Assembly: GCF_030731085.1 (NCBI RefSeq)
Contig: NZ_JASNFN010000004.1
Location: 124,001-188,000, forward strand
Direction: 5' to 3'
Length of the DNA stretch: 64,000 nt
Source of the DNA: Blastococcus carthaginiensis
GTDB lineage: Bacteria; Actinomycetota; Actinomycetes; Mycobacteriales; Geodermatophilaceae
Shown: in pieces, positions 9,094 through 20,879 of the stretch
How the letters are laid out: the number at the start of each line of letters is the position of its first letter
Position numbering within the stretch: the first letter of the stretch is position 1
Program-made: the position numbers and the translations under genes
The notes under the pieces: model-generated
What the model was told of the DNA's origin: nothing
Databases searched by the model: none
What the model saw: the letters and a program-made list of their open reading frames with translations, nothing else

Positions 9094-9281
9094 ACGAGTT
9101 CCCGGCAGACTGCTCCTGACACCGGCGACGCAGCTGCCGGCGCGATGCACCGGGCACCAGCCGGCGTCGCCGCCGACCCGGCGCGCCACCGCCGCGGTGC
9201 ATGACGCACCACTCCCGACCCGGCACCACCCGGTGCTGCCCACCCGCGCCGACGACGGCGCACCCCGAACGAGACGGATCC

Positions 9282-10766
9282 ATGACCTCAGCTGTCGCCG
9301 CGCCGCCCCGCCTCCGCCGGCCGGCGTGGCTGTCCCCGGGCACCGCCCGCACCGAGGTCCTCGCCGGCCTCGTCGTCGCGCTGGCCCTGATCCCCGAGGC
9401 GATCAGCTTCTCCATCCTCGCCGGGGTCGACCCTCGCGTCGGGCTGTTTTCCTCCTTCGTGATGGCCGTGGTGATCGCCTTCACCGGCGGCCGGCCGGCG
9501 ATGATCACCGCCGCCACGGGGGCGATCGCCCTGGTCGTCGCACCGCTGGCGCTCGAGCACGGCGTCGAGTACCTGTTCGCCGCCGTCGTGCTGGGCGGGA
9601 TCTTCCAGGTGCTGCTGGCCGCGGCCGGCGTGGCCAGGCTGATGCGGTTCATCCCGCGCAGCGTCATGGTCGGCTTCGTCAACGCGCTGGCGATCCTCAT
9701 CTTCGCCGCCCAGCTGCCGCACCTGGTCGACGTCCCCTGGCTGGTCTACCCGCTGGTCGCCGCCGGGCTGGCGATGATCTTCCTGCTGCCGCGGCTGACG
9801 ACCGCCGTCCCCTCGCCGCTGATCTCCATCGTGGTGCTCACCGGTCTCACCATCGCCGCCGGCTGGACCCTGCCGGACGTCGGTGACCAGGGGGAGCTCC
9901 CCGACAGCCTGCCCTTCCTCGGCATCCCGGCGGTCCCGTTCACCTGGGAGACGCTGACGATCATCGCGCCCTTCGCGCTGGGCGTGGCCCTGGTCGGGTT
10001 GATGGAGTCGCTCATGACGGCGAAGCTGGTCGACGACCTCACCGACACCGGCTCGGACAAGACGCGGGAGTCGTGGGGTCAGGGCGTGGCGAACGTGGCG
10101 TCCGGCTTCTTCGGCGGCATGGGCGGTTGCGCGATGATCGGCCAGACGATGATCAACGTGAAGTCCGGCGCCCGGACCCGGCTGTCGACGTTCCTCTCCG
10201 GCGTCTTCCTGCTGATCCTCGTCGTGGCGCTCGGCGACGTCGTCGCGATCATCCCGATGGCCGCCCTGGTCGCCGTCATGATCTTCGTGTCGATCGCCAC
10301 CTTCGACTGGCACAGCCTGCGCACCATCCACCGGATGCCGCGCAGCGAGACGACGGTGATGCTCACGACCGTCGCCGGCACGCTGATCACCCACAACCTG
10401 GCCATCGGGGTCGGCGTCGGCGTCCTGGTCGCCTGCGTGCTCTTCGCCCGCCGGGTGGCGCACCTGGTCGAGGTCACCAGCGTCCTCGACCCCGACGGCG
10501 GGACGCGCGTCTACTCGGTGCACGGCGCCCTGTTCTTCGCCTCGAGCAACGACCTCGTCTCCCAGTTCGACTACAACGGCGACCCGGAGAGCGTCGTGGT
10601 CGACCTGTCCGACGCGCACGTCTGGGACGCCTCGACCGTCGCCGTGCTCGACGCGATCACGCACAAGTACGGGATGCGCGGGAAGACGGTCGAGTTCGTC
10701 GGGCTCACCGGCCACTCGGCCGACCGGTTCCAGCGGCACACCGGCCGGCTCGCCGGGGCGCACTGA
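9282..10766 (+). CDS. SulP-family anion permease with STAS domain
   Basis: A 494-residue membrane transporter. The SulP core of about eleven helices starts with LAGLVVALALIPEAISFSIL and carries the GLFSSFVMAVVIAFTGGRPA block. The C-terminal STAS domain (about 400-490) contains VVVDLSDAHVWDASTVAVLD. SulP proteins carry sulfate, bicarbonate or dicarboxylates by proton or sodium coupling; the substrate cannot be read from sequence. ATG 9282 was preferred over an upstream in-frame start whose translation is low-complexity. Its stop overlaps the MerR start by one base, so the two are translationally coupled. Confidence 0.9.
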   Translation: MTSAVAAPPRLRRPAWLSPGTARTEVLAGLVVALALIPEAISFSILAGVDPRVGLFSSFVMAVVIAFTGGRPAMITAATGAIALVVAPLALEHGVEYLFAAVVLGGIFQVLLAAAGVARLMRFIPRSVMVGFVNALAILIFAAQLPHLVDVPWLVYPLVAAGLAMIFLLPRLTTAVPSPLISIVVLTGLTIAAGWTLPDVGDQGELPDSLPFLGIPAVPFTWETLTIIAPFALGVALVGLMESLMTAKLVDDLTDTGSDKTRESWGQGVANVASGFFGGMGGCAMIGQTMINVKSGARTRLSTFLSGVFLLILVVALGDVVAIIPMAALVAVMIFVSIATFDWHSLRTIHRMPRSETTVMLTTVAGTLITHNLAIGVGVGVLVACVLFARRVAHLVEVTSVLDPDGGTRVYSVHGALFFASSNDLVSQFDYNGDPESVVVDLSDAHVWDASTVAVLDAITHKYGMRGKTVEFVGLTGHSADRFQRHTGRLAGAH

Positions 10767-11161
10767 TGCAGGTGACGCGCACGGGGCTGCTCCAGATCGG
10801 CCAGGTCGCCGAGCGCACCGGGCTGAGCCTGCGCACCATCCGCTGGTACGAGGAGGAGGGCCTCGTCGTCCCGACCTCGCGGACCGAGGGCGGCTTCCGG
10901 CTGTACAGCGCCGACGACGTCGCCCGCCTCGAGGTGATCAAGCGGATGAAGCCGCTCGGGTTCGCGCTGGAGGAGATGCGCGAGCTGCTGGGCCTGCTCG
11001 CCGACCTCGACGCCGGCACCGGCGACCGGTCCGCGCTGCTGGACCGGCTGCGGATGTTCCACGAGGCGGCGACCGCCCGGGTCACCGCCCTCCGCGAGCA
11101 GCTCGCCGTTGCCGAGGGCTTCGCCGACGGCCTCGCCGGCCAGCTCGACGCCCGGGGCTGA
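10766..11161 (+). CDS. MerR-family transcriptional regulator
   Basis: A 131-residue protein. The N-terminal MerR HTH is clear (LQIGQVAERTGLSLRTIRWY with the wing EEEGLVVPTSRTEGGFRLY). A dimerisation coiled coil (about 85-125) follows. No cysteine metal ligands are present in the C-terminal part, so it is not a metal-sensing MerR. The ATG overlaps the SulP stop (TGATG). It probably controls the SulP operon, perhaps through the palindrome at 9080-9093. Confidence 0.9.
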   Translation: MQVTRTGLLQIGQVAERTGLSLRTIRWYEEEGLVVPTSRTEGGFRLYSADDVARLEVIKRMKPLGFALEEMRELLGLLADLDAGTGDRSALLDRLRMFHEAATARVTALREQLAVAEGFADGLAGQLDARG

Positions 11162-11174
11162 CCCGCCCGCCGGG

Positions 11175-11200
11175 GCGGCCGGTCTCCCCGGACCGGCCGC
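11175..11200. terminator. Hairpin between MerR and the small hydrophobic gene
   Basis: Perfect 10-bp arms (11175-11184 and 11191-11200) with a 6-nt loop sit between two convergent genes, suggesting a bidirectional terminator. Confidence 0.6.
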
Positions 11201-11208
11201 TCCCGCGA

Positions 11209-11364
11209 TCACACCCTGGTGTTGCGCTTGGTCCACCCCCAGGCCGCGGTGGCCAGGAACAGCACCACGCCGATGACGAGCAGCCAGAACAGCCCCTCGA
11301 CGATGGCTCCGAGGACGGCGAGCGCCAGCCACACGACCAGCAGCAGTCCGATCAGTCCGAGCAC
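11209..11364 (-). CDS. Small hydrophobic membrane protein (51 aa)
   Basis: A 51-residue protein that is almost entirely two hydrophobic segments (LGLIGLLLVVWLALAVLGAI and GLFWLLVIGVVLFLATAAW) with a short basic C-terminus. GTG 11364 is preceded by an unusually strong ggaggagg, which decides the start. Similar tiny membrane proteins are common in actinobacteria; the function is unknown. A longer frame to 11805 is a shadow. Confidence 0.7.
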   Translation of the reverse strand: MLGLIGLLLVVWLALAVLGAIVEGLFWLLVIGVVLFLATAAWGWTKRNTRV

Positions 11365-11554
11365 GGGATCCTCCTCCCCCTCGGCGCGTGGGCGCTCCGC
11401 GACCCGCGCGCACGTCCGACGTGCCGGTGACCGGGGTCGCGTACCCGACCGGCGCCACCACCATGCGCCGCACCCGCACACGGGATCGGTGGAGGCGTCA
11501 GGATGGGCGCGCGCACCGGCGCACCTTCGCCGGCAGCGGACGGAGGTGGGGGGC

Positions 11555-12805
11555 ATGACGGGACGGGCGCCGGCCTCCATCGGGGATCCTGCCGCGGCAC
11601 GACCACGCCGCACTCCCGGGACGGCGGCGGGAGCGCACGCCGCCACGTCCCCGCCGACCGGCCGGACCGGGTTCCTCCAGCGCGAGGCGACGATCGCGGG
11701 ACGGGCCCTGGTGATCGGCCTGGCCGCGCTCGGGGTGGTCTGGCTGGTGCTCCAGGTCCAGTTCGTCGCCGCCGCGGCGATGCTCGGCATCGCCCAGGTC
11801 GCCATGCTGTGGCCGATCGCGAGCTGGCTGCGGCGGCGCGGCGTGCCGGCGGTGCTCGCGGCGATCCTCTGCGTCGTCGGCTACCTGGCCTTCTTCGTCA
11901 GCGTGCTGACCTTCCTGGTCCTGCAGCTCATCGAGGCCTGGCCGGGCCTGGTCGCCGCCGGCGTCGACGCCGTGAACTCCACGACCGCATGGGTGCAGGC
12001 GCGGACCGACGACCTGGACAACGCGGGGCTGGACCAGGTGCTCGAGCAGCTGGAGTCCTCGGTGGGCACGGCGGCCGCCGGCCTCGGGGGCGCGGCCGCC
12101 CAGGGGCTGAACGCGGTCGGCACCATCACCACGGTCCTGCTCATCGCGCTCTTCTTCACCCTCTTCGCCCTCACCAGCGGGGACCGGCTGTGGCGGCAGT
12201 TCGTCCGCGCGCTGCCCGTGGAGTACCGGTCGCCGACCGACGCCGCCTTCCGCGCCGGCCTGCGCACGGCCAGGGCGTGGTTCTACGCCTCGACCGCCAC
12301 CGGGCTGGTCGACGGCGTGCTCATCGGCCTCGGGCTGTGGCTGCTCGACGTCCCGCTGGCCCTCCCCCTCGGCGCGCTGACCTTCCTGCTCGCCTACGTG
12401 CCCCTCGTCGGCGCGACGCTCGCCGGCGCCGTGGCGGTGGCGGTGGCCGGCGTGACCAACGGCTGGAGCACGGCGCTGTGGGCGCTGCTCGTCGTCGTCG
12501 TGGTGCAGCAGATCGAGGGCAACGTGCTCGCGCCGCTCCTGCTGTCGCGGGCGATCAGCTTCCACCCGCTGGTCGTGCTGCTGCTCACCACCGGGGCCGC
12601 CTCCGCCTTCGGCCTGCTGGGTCTGTTCGTCGCGGTGCCGGTGGCCGGCGTGCTCGCGGCGGCCGTGCAGGGCTGGCGGCGGCAGGTCGGCCGGCAGGCG
12701 GCGGAGCCACCGGACGACGGCGACGCCGTGGCCGGCGGGCGCACCGACGACGAGGTCGACGGCGCCGGCCGCCCACCCGCGCGACCGGGGACGCCGGCGT
12801 CCTGA
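11555..12805 (+). CDS. AI-2E family (PerM/TqsA-like) permease
   Basis: A 416-residue membrane protein with about eight helices, a central soluble segment (VQARTDDLDNAGLDQVLEQL) and the family's C-terminal signature regions (LLDVPLALPLGALTFLLAYV, EGNVLAPLLLSRAISFHPLV). Members export small molecules or drive Na+/H+ antiport; the substrate is not predictable here. The Ala/Pro-rich N-terminus and Asp/Pro-rich C-terminus are cytosolic. ATG 11555 follows ggaggtgggg; the frame is open much further upstream without a good start. Confidence 0.85.
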   Translation: MTGRAPASIGDPAAARPRRTPGTAAGAHAATSPPTGRTGFLQREATIAGRALVIGLAALGVVWLVLQVQFVAAAAMLGIAQVAMLWPIASWLRRRGVPAVLAAILCVVGYLAFFVSVLTFLVLQLIEAWPGLVAAGVDAVNSTTAWVQARTDDLDNAGLDQVLEQLESSVGTAAAGLGGAAAQGLNAVGTITTVLLIALFFTLFALTSGDRLWRQFVRALPVEYRSPTDAAFRAGLRTARAWFYASTATGLVDGVLIGLGLWLLDVPLALPLGALTFLLAYVPLVGATLAGAVAVAVAGVTNGWSTALWALLVVVVVQQIEGNVLAPLLLSRAISFHPLVVLLLTTGAASAFGLLGLFVAVPVAGVLAAAVQGWRRQVGRQAAEPPDDGDAVAGGRTDDEVDGAGRPPARPGTPAS

Positions 12806-12895
12806 CCGCGGCACGGGGCGCGCGCGCTCGACCTGCCGGCCGGCGCGAACACCGCTACCGTTCGCCCGATCATCGTCTCCGCCGGAGGTGGGCCC

Positions 12896-13333
12896 GTGCC
12901 CGAATCCATCCTGGTAGGCCTCGACGGCAGCGAGGCGAGCGGTCGCGCCGCGGACGCGGCGGCCGACGCGGCCCGTCGCCACGACCTGCGGCTGGTCCTC
13001 GCCTGCGTCGTCCCCTGGTCGCCCTACTCCTTCACCACCGCGGAGGAGAACGAACGCCGCTCCGTGGAGAAGGAACGGGAGGCGACCGCCGCGCGCGAAC
13101 GCGTGCTCGAACCGGTGATCGCCCGGCTCTCCGAGCCCGGGGACCTCGCGATCGAGAGTGCCGTCCGGCACGGGCACCCCGCCGAGACGCTGGTGCGGCT
13201 GGCCCGCGAGCACGACGCCGCCTGGATCACCGTCGGCCGCGTCGGGCAGAGCCGGGTGCGCACCCTGCTGTTCGGCTCGACGCCGAGCAGCCTCATCCAG
13301 CTCTCCCCGATCCCCGTCCTGGTGGTGCCGTGA
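12896..13333 (+). CDS. Universal stress protein (UspA family)
   Basis: A 145-residue single-domain USP. The N-terminal strand ILVGLDGSEASGRAADAA and the C-terminal nucleotide loop GRVGQSRVRTLLFGSTPSSL give the G-x2-G-x9-G-S/T pattern expected of an ATP-binding USP. GTG start with ggaggt upstream. Its stop overlaps the start of the symporter gene by one base, so the pair is translationally coupled, suggesting USP modulation of the transporter (inference). Confidence 0.9.
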   Translation: MPESILVGLDGSEASGRAADAAADAARRHDLRLVLACVVPWSPYSFTTAEENERRSVEKEREATAARERVLEPVIARLSEPGDLAIESAVRHGHPAETLVRLAREHDAAWITVGRVGQSRVRTLLFGSTPSSLIQLSPIPVLVVP

Positions 13334-14841
13334 TGACCTCGCCGTCCGACTCGCTGCTGGCCGCCACCTTCGACGAGCAGGTCGACGGCTTCTTCGCGCC
13401 GATCTCCGATGTCATCACCACGGTCGTCTTCTTCGCCGTGCCGCTGGACTTCATCGACGAGGGCGTGGAGCTCCCGCTCATCGTCGTCTGGCTGGTCATC
13501 GCGGGCCTGTTCTTCACCATCTACCTGCGCGGCTTCCAGTTCCGCGCCTTCCGGCACGCCATCGAGCTGATCCGCGGCCGGTACGACGACCCGCGGGACG
13601 CCGGCGAGGTCACCCACTTCCAGGCGCTGGCGACGGCGGTGTCGGGCACCGTCGGCCTCGGCAACATCGCCGGCGTCGCGATCGCGATCTCGCTGGGCGG
13701 GCCGGGCGCCACGCTGTGGATGATCATCGCGGGCCTGCTCGGCATGTGCACCAAGGGCGTCGAGTGCACGCTCGGGGTGAAGTACCGCAACGTCTACCCC
13801 GACGGCCGGGTCTCCGGTGGCCCGATGTACTACCTGACCAAGGGGCTGCGCGAGAAGAGCCCGCGGCTGGGCACCTTCGGCAAGGTGCTCGCCGTCCTGT
13901 TCTGCATCTTCACCCTCGGCGGGGCCGTCGGCGGTGGCAACATGTTCCAGGCCAACCAGGCCTTCAACCAGGCGCAGTCGGTCACCGGCGGCGACGACGG
14001 CCCGCTCGGGTTCGGCGCCGCCGGCGCGGTGTTCGGGTTCGTGCTGGCACTGCTGGTGGGGGCGGTGATCATCGGCGGCATCCGCAGCATCGCCCGGGTC
14101 ACCGACAAGCTGGTGCCGTTCATGGCGGTCTTCTACGTGCTCGCCTGCCTGACCGTGCTCCTGGCCAATTTCTCCGACATCCCGGCGGCGCTCTGGGCGA
14201 TCGTCTCCCAGGCGTTCTCCCCCGAGGCCGGCTTCGGCGGCATCGTCGGCGTGCTCATCCAGGGTTTCCGCCGGGCGGCGTTCAGCAACGAGGCGGGGCT
14301 GGGTTCGGCCGCCATCGCGCACTCCGCGGTCAAGACGGAGCACCCGGCCACCGAGGGGCACGTCGCCGTCCTCGAGCCGTTCATCGACACCGTCGTCATC
14401 TGCACGATGACCGCGCTGGCCATCGTCATCACCGGCACCTACGCCGACGAGGCGAGCGACGCGGGCGTGGAGACGACGTCGGCGGCCTTCGAGACCGTGG
14501 TCAGCTGGTTCCCCATCGTGCTGGCGATCGCGGTGATCCTCTTCGCGTACTCGACGATGCTGGCCTGGAGCTACTACGGCCTGAAGGCCGCGACCTACCT
14601 CTTCGGCGAGTCGATGGTCGTCGACCGGACGTGGAAGCTCGTCTTCTGCCTCTTCGTCATCATCGGGGCGTCGTCCACGGTCGAGTCGGTGATCGGCTTC
14701 TCCGACAGCATGATCTTCCTGATGTCCCTGCCGAACATCATCGGCCTCTACATCCTGGCCCGGGTGGTGAAGCGGGAGCTCAACGGCTACCGCGCCCGGA
14801 TCGACAGCGGCGAGATCCTGCCGGTCGCCGAGCGGACCTGA
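13333..14841 (+). CDS. Sodium:alanine/glycine symporter (AGCS family)
   Basis: A 502-residue membrane protein with about eleven helices and family signatures: FQALATAVSGTVGLGNIAGV, KYRNVYPDGRVSGGPMYYLT, GFRRAAFSNEAGLGSAAIAH and a later FAYSTMLAWSYYG. AGCS proteins import small amino acids with sodium. The ATG overlaps the upstream USP stop. The C-terminus is basic and cytosolic. A very long open frame on the same strand runs far beyond this gene, but it is a GC-driven shadow. Confidence 0.93.
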   Translation: MTSPSDSLLAATFDEQVDGFFAPISDVITTVVFFAVPLDFIDEGVELPLIVVWLVIAGLFFTIYLRGFQFRAFRHAIELIRGRYDDPRDAGEVTHFQALATAVSGTVGLGNIAGVAIAISLGGPGATLWMIIAGLLGMCTKGVECTLGVKYRNVYPDGRVSGGPMYYLTKGLREKSPRLGTFGKVLAVLFCIFTLGGAVGGGNMFQANQAFNQAQSVTGGDDGPLGFGAAGAVFGFVLALLVGAVIIGGIRSIARVTDKLVPFMAVFYVLACLTVLLANFSDIPAALWAIVSQAFSPEAGFGGIVGVLIQGFRRAAFSNEAGLGSAAIAHSAVKTEHPATEGHVAVLEPFIDTVVICTMTALAIVITGTYADEASDAGVETTSAAFETVVSWFPIVLAIAVILFAYSTMLAWSYYGLKAATYLFGESMVVDRTWKLVFCLFVIIGASSTVESVIGFSDSMIFLMSLPNIIGLYILARVVKRELNGYRARIDSGEILPVAERT

Positions 14842-14870
14842 CCGGCGCCGCACCGGGTGGCCGGTCCGGG

Positions 14871-15506
14871 TCACTCCCGCTCGCGCCGGGTGCGCACGGG
14901 CGGGAACGGCGCGTGCACGTCGAAGTGCACCCCGACCATCCGGATGGTGCAGCACAGCGCGGCGGCGCTGATCGAGGCGACCGGGCCGCGGGTGCCGAGC
15001 AGATCGGCCACCACCACGGCGGTGGCCCCGACCAGCGCCGGGACGGCGTAGAGACCGCTGGTGAGCACCGAGGGCACCTGGCGGATCAGCACGTCCCGGA
15101 GGGTGCCGCCGCCCACGCCGGTGATCGTGCCGACGATCACCGCCTGCGCGGGGCCGAAGCCGAGGTCGAGCGCCTTGAGGGCGCCGGTGACCGCGAAGAG
15201 GCTCAGGCCGGCGGCGTCCAGCACGTTGATGGTCCCGTTGAGCCGCTCCAGGTACGGGCCGGCGACGAAGGCGATCAGGCCCCCGCCGGCGGCCACGGCG
15301 AGGTAGCGCCAGTCGACGAACGTCGCCGGGGGCAGGCTGTCCAGGAAGACGTCGCGGATGGTGCCGCCCCCGAGCGCGGTGATCATGCCCAGGGTGACCA
15401 CGCCGACGATGTCGAGCCGGGTGGTGCGCAGCGCGGTCAGCGCACCGTTGAGCGCGAAGGCGAAGGTGCCGACGAGGTCGAGCACCAGCAGGGCCGTCGT
15501 GGCCAC
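14871..15506 (-). CDS. TRIC-type cation channel family protein (former UPF0126)
   Basis: A 211-residue membrane protein with an internal repeat of two similar halves. The glycine-rich signature occurs twice (LGMITALGGGTIRDVFLDSL and VGTITGVGGGTLRDVLIRQV). This is the bacterial TRIC family, whose members form trimeric potassium-permeable channels; the physiological role is unsettled. It starts 33 bases after the TetR gene on the same strand, so it may be the last gene of the fatty-acid operon. Confidence 0.88.
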   Translation of the reverse strand: MATTALLVLDLVGTFAFALNGALTALRTTRLDIVGVVTLGMITALGGGTIRDVFLDSLPPATFVDWRYLAVAAGGGLIAFVAGPYLERLNGTINVLDAAGLSLFAVTGALKALDLGFGPAQAVIVGTITGVGGGTLRDVLIRQVPSVLTSGLYAVPALVGATAVVVADLLGTRGPVASISAAALCCTIRMVGVHFDVHAPFPPVRTRRERE

Positions 15507-15539
15507 GGATCCGCCCCCTCTGCAGGACTCCGGGAGGCA

Positions 15540-16172
15540 TCAGCTTCCCAGGCGGTCCCCGCGGGCGGTGAAGGCCTCGACGATCGACTGCCAGTGCTCG
15601 ACGTGCGGGCCGGTGCGGGGGGCGTCGGGCTGCAGCGCGTAGGTGAGCGCCTGACCCCGCATCGAGGTGAGCAGCACCTGGTAGACCGCCTCGGCCTGCG
15701 GGTGCCGCGCCACCTGCTCGCCGAACACCTCCATCGCCAGGGTCCGCAGCTGCGCCCCGAGGCGGCGCTCGTGCGGGAGCAGCGCGGCGCGGAGCTCCGG
15801 ATCGGTCCGGGCCGCACCCCACAGCTCCATCGCCGCGACGAACAGCTCGCCGTGGAAGCGTTCCCAGATCAGCTCCACGCCGAGCCGGACGCGGGCGGCC
15901 GCGTCCGCCGGCAGGTCGGCCGCGGCCTGGCGCACGCTCGCGCTGAACTCCTCGTAGAGGTGGTCGACGGCGGCCAGCACGAGGTCGGCCTTCGTCGTGA
16001 ACTGGTGGGTCAGCGCGCCCCGGGAGACGCCGGCCCGCCGCTGCACCTCCTGGGTGGTGGTGCGCGCGTAGCCGAGCTCGACCAGCGCCTCCACCGTGGC
16101 GCGCACCAGCGCCTCGCGGGTGCTGGCCCGCCGCTCGGCCTGCGTCCGGCGCGCGGCCGGGGCAGCGGTCAC
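15540..16172 (-). CDS. TetR-family regulator, likely of the fatty-acid locus
   Basis: A 210-residue protein: an N-terminal TetR HTH (about 38-63, TTTQEVQRRAGVSRGALTHQ) and an all-helical ligand domain. It lies 30 bases downstream of fadB in the same direction as fadE, fadA and fadB, which is a common place for a regulator that senses acyl-CoA. The palindrome at 20808-20829 upstream of the operon is its most likely target. Ligand and binding are inferred. Confidence 0.88.
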   Translation of the reverse strand: MTAAPAARRTQAERRASTREALVRATVEALVELGYARTTTQEVQRRAGVSRGALTHQFTTKADLVLAAVDHLYEEFSASVRQAAADLPADAAARVRLGVELIWERFHGELFVAAMELWGAARTDPELRAALLPHERRLGAQLRTLAMEVFGEQVARHPQAEAVYQVLLTSMRGQALTYALQPDAPRTGPHVEHWQSIVEAFTARGDRLGS

Positions 16173-16202
16173 CTCGGCGTCCTCGCTCCCCCGCCGTCGT
16201 GC

Positions 16203-18350
16203 TCAGACCGCCGCGGCAGCGCGCAGGCTGCCGGCCGGCACGGCGCGCTCCAGCAGGATCGCCGGCGGCCGGAACCGCTCGCCGTAGCGGTCGGCCAGCT
16301 CGTCGGCCCGGGCGACGAAGCCCGCGACCCCGCCCGCGTACTGGTCGACGTACTGCAGCACGCCCCCGTACAGGGGTGGGAAGCCGATGCCCATGATCGA
16401 GCCGATGTTCGCGTCCTCGACGGTGCGCAGCACCTGCTCCTCCAGGCAGCGCGCGGTCTCCACGGCCATGGCGAACAGCAGCCGCTCCTGCGCGTCCCGG
16501 AACGGCACGGCGTCGGACGACGGGAACAGCTCGGTGAGCCCCGGCCACACCCGCTTCTCGGGCTGCCAGTCGAAGAAGCCCTGCCCCGACGACTTCCCGG
16601 TGCGGCCGTGCTCGACCATCGTCCGCAGCACCGCGACGCCGGGGTGGTCGTCGGCGGCCCCGGCCTTCGCGGCCTCGTCGCGGATCTTCAGCGGCAGGGT
16701 GAGCGTCACCTCGTCGAGCAGGGTGAGCGGCCCGGCCGGGAAGCCGGCCTGCAGCGCGGCCCGCTCCACGCTCATCGGCGCCAGCCCCTCGGCCAGCAGC
16801 GCGGCGCCCTCCATCACCAGCGTGCCGAACACGCGGCTGGTGAAGAAGCCCCGGCTGTCGGAGACGACGATCGGGGTCTTGCCGATCTGCCGCACGGCGT
16901 CGTAGGCGCGGGCGAGTGCGGTGTCCGACGTCCGCTCCCCCACGATCAGCTCGACCAGCGGCATCTTGTCCACCGGCGAGAAGAAGTGCATGCCGACGAC
17001 GTCGGCCTGCCGCTGCACGCCCTCGGCCAGGCTCGTGATCGGCAGCGTGCTGGTGTTGGAAGCCAGCAGCGCACCGCGCGCGGCGTGCGCCTCGGCCTCG
17101 GCGAGCACCCGGTGCTTGAGGGCGGTGTCCTCGAACACCGCCTCCACGATCACGTCGCAGCCGGCGAGGTCGGCGGCGTCGCCGGTGGGGGTGATGCGGG
17201 CGAGGAAGGCATCCGCCTTGCCCTGGCTCATCCGCCCGCGGGACACCTGCTTGCCGACCACGTTCGCGACGTGCGCCTTGCCCTTCCCGGCCGCCTCGGC
17301 GCTCACGTCCTTGAGCACCACGTCGACGCCGACCTTGGCGAAGGCGTGCGCGATCCCGGCGCCCATCATCCCGGCGCCGAGCACGCCGACCTTGGAGGCA
17401 CGAGACGTCTCCTCCACCGCCGGGCGGGAGCCGCCGCCGTTGATCCGGTTCAGGTCGAACCACAGCGCCTGGATCATGTTGGTCGACACCTGGCCGACGA
17501 CGAGGTCGACGAAGTAGCGCCCCTCGACGGTGAACGCGGTGTCGACGTCCACCTGCAGGCTCTCCACCGCGGCGGACAGGATCGCGTAGGGCGCCGGGTA
17601 GGGCGCGCCCTTGAGCTGCTTGGTCAGGTTGGCCGGGAAGGCGGGCAGGCTCGACGCCAGCGACGGCGTGGAGGGGGTCCCGCCGGGCACCTTGTAGCCC
17701 TTGGTGTCCCACGGCTGGGCGGCGTCCGGGTTGGCGAGCACCCACTGCTTCGCCTTGGCCAGCAGCTCGTCCGCGCTCGCGAGCTCGTGCACCAGTCCGA
17801 GCTCCAGCGCCTTCTCGGGGCGGACCTGCCGGCCCTGCAGCAGCAGCTCCAGCAGCGCCGTCGTCAGCCCGAGCAGCCGGACCGACCGGACCACCCCGCC
17901 CCCACCGGGCAGCAGACCGAGGGTGACCTCGGGGAAGCCGAGCTTGACCTTCGGGTCGTCCAGGACGACGCGGTGGTGGGTGGCCAACGCGATCTCCAGC
18001 CCGCCGCCGAGCGCGGCGCCGTTGATCGCCGCGGCGACCGGGACCCCGAGGGTCTCCAGCCGGCGCAGCTGGCGCTTCACCAGCGTGACCTGGGCGAGGA
18101 CCTGGTCGCGGGTCTCGGGTGTGGCCTGGATCAGGCTGCCCAGGTTGCCGCCGGCGAAGAAGGTCTTCTTCGCGCTCGTCAGGACGACGCCGCGGACGGA
18201 CTCCTTCTCGCGCTCCAGCCGGTCGATCGTCTCGCCCATCGACCGCACGTACGCGTCGTTCATGGTGTTCGCCGACGACGCGGGGTCGTCCAGGGTGAGG
18301 GTGATGACGCCGTCGGCGTCCTGCTCCCAGCGGATGGTGCTCTCGGACAT
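16203..18350 (-). CDS. fadB: Bifunctional enoyl-CoA hydratase / 3-hydroxyacyl-CoA dehydrogenase
   Basis: A 715-residue fusion enzyme of beta-oxidation. Residues about 1-190 form the crotonase domain (oxyanion-hole region AAINGAALGGGLEIAL, catalytic-type Glu141 in GFPEVTLGLLPGGGG). From about 320 comes the NAD-binding Rossmann motif VGVLGAGMMGAGIAHAF, then the C-terminal 3-hydroxyacyl-CoA dehydrogenase domain with HFFSPVDKMPLVE and NSRG-like DSRGFF segments. It hydrates enoyl-CoA and oxidises the hydroxyacyl-CoA. It starts 12 bases after the thiolase stop, giving the usual two-gene trifunctional set. Confidence 0.93.
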   Translation of the reverse strand: MSESTIRWEQDADGVITLTLDDPASSANTMNDAYVRSMGETIDRLEREKESVRGVVLTSAKKTFFAGGNLGSLIQATPETRDQVLAQVTLVKRQLRRLETLGVPVAAAINGAALGGGLEIALATHHRVVLDDPKVKLGFPEVTLGLLPGGGGVVRSVRLLGLTTALLELLLQGRQVRPEKALELGLVHELASADELLAKAKQWVLANPDAAQPWDTKGYKVPGGTPSTPSLASSLPAFPANLTKQLKGAPYPAPYAILSAAVESLQVDVDTAFTVEGRYFVDLVVGQVSTNMIQALWFDLNRINGGGSRPAVEETSRASKVGVLGAGMMGAGIAHAFAKVGVDVVLKDVSAEAAGKGKAHVANVVGKQVSRGRMSQGKADAFLARITPTGDAADLAGCDVIVEAVFEDTALKHRVLAEAEAHAARGALLASNTSTLPITSLAEGVQRQADVVGMHFFSPVDKMPLVELIVGERTSDTALARAYDAVRQIGKTPIVVSDSRGFFTSRVFGTLVMEGAALLAEGLAPMSVERAALQAGFPAGPLTLLDEVTLTLPLKIRDEAAKAGAADDHPGVAVLRTMVEHGRTGKSSGQGFFDWQPEKRVWPGLTELFPSSDAVPFRDAQERLLFAMAVETARCLEEQVLRTVEDANIGSIMGIGFPPLYGGVLQYVDQYAGGVAGFVARADELADRYGERFRPPAILLERAVPAGSLRAAAAV

Positions 18351-18362
18351 GCGGAGTGCTCC

Positions 18363-19577
<1,215 letters not shown>

Positions 19578-19609
19578 GCGTAGTCCTCTCGTCTCGCTTC
19601 GGATGGGGG

Positions 19610-20752
<1,143 letters not shown>

Positions 20753-20807
20753 ACCGACCTCCGGGAAGTCCTGGATCTCCGGCGGTCCCCGCGCCGGGAA
20801 CCCGAAC

Positions 20808-20829
20808 ATACAGACCACTCGTTCTGTAT
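20808..20829. promoter_or_regulatory. Palindromic operator between divergent fadE and acyl-CoA ligase
   Basis: The sequence atacaga-8 nt-tctgtat is a 22-bp dyad with perfect 7-bp arms, AT-rich against the local composition. It lies between the divergent acyl-CoA dehydrogenase operon and the acyl-CoA ligase gene. Spacing and symmetry fit a TetR-family dimer pair. Control by the TetR encoded at 15540-16172 is inferred. Confidence 0.65.
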
Positions 20830-20879
20830 CTTCGCGAGCCACGTCACAACGCCGTGTCGTCACCCCGAGGAGCCCACCC

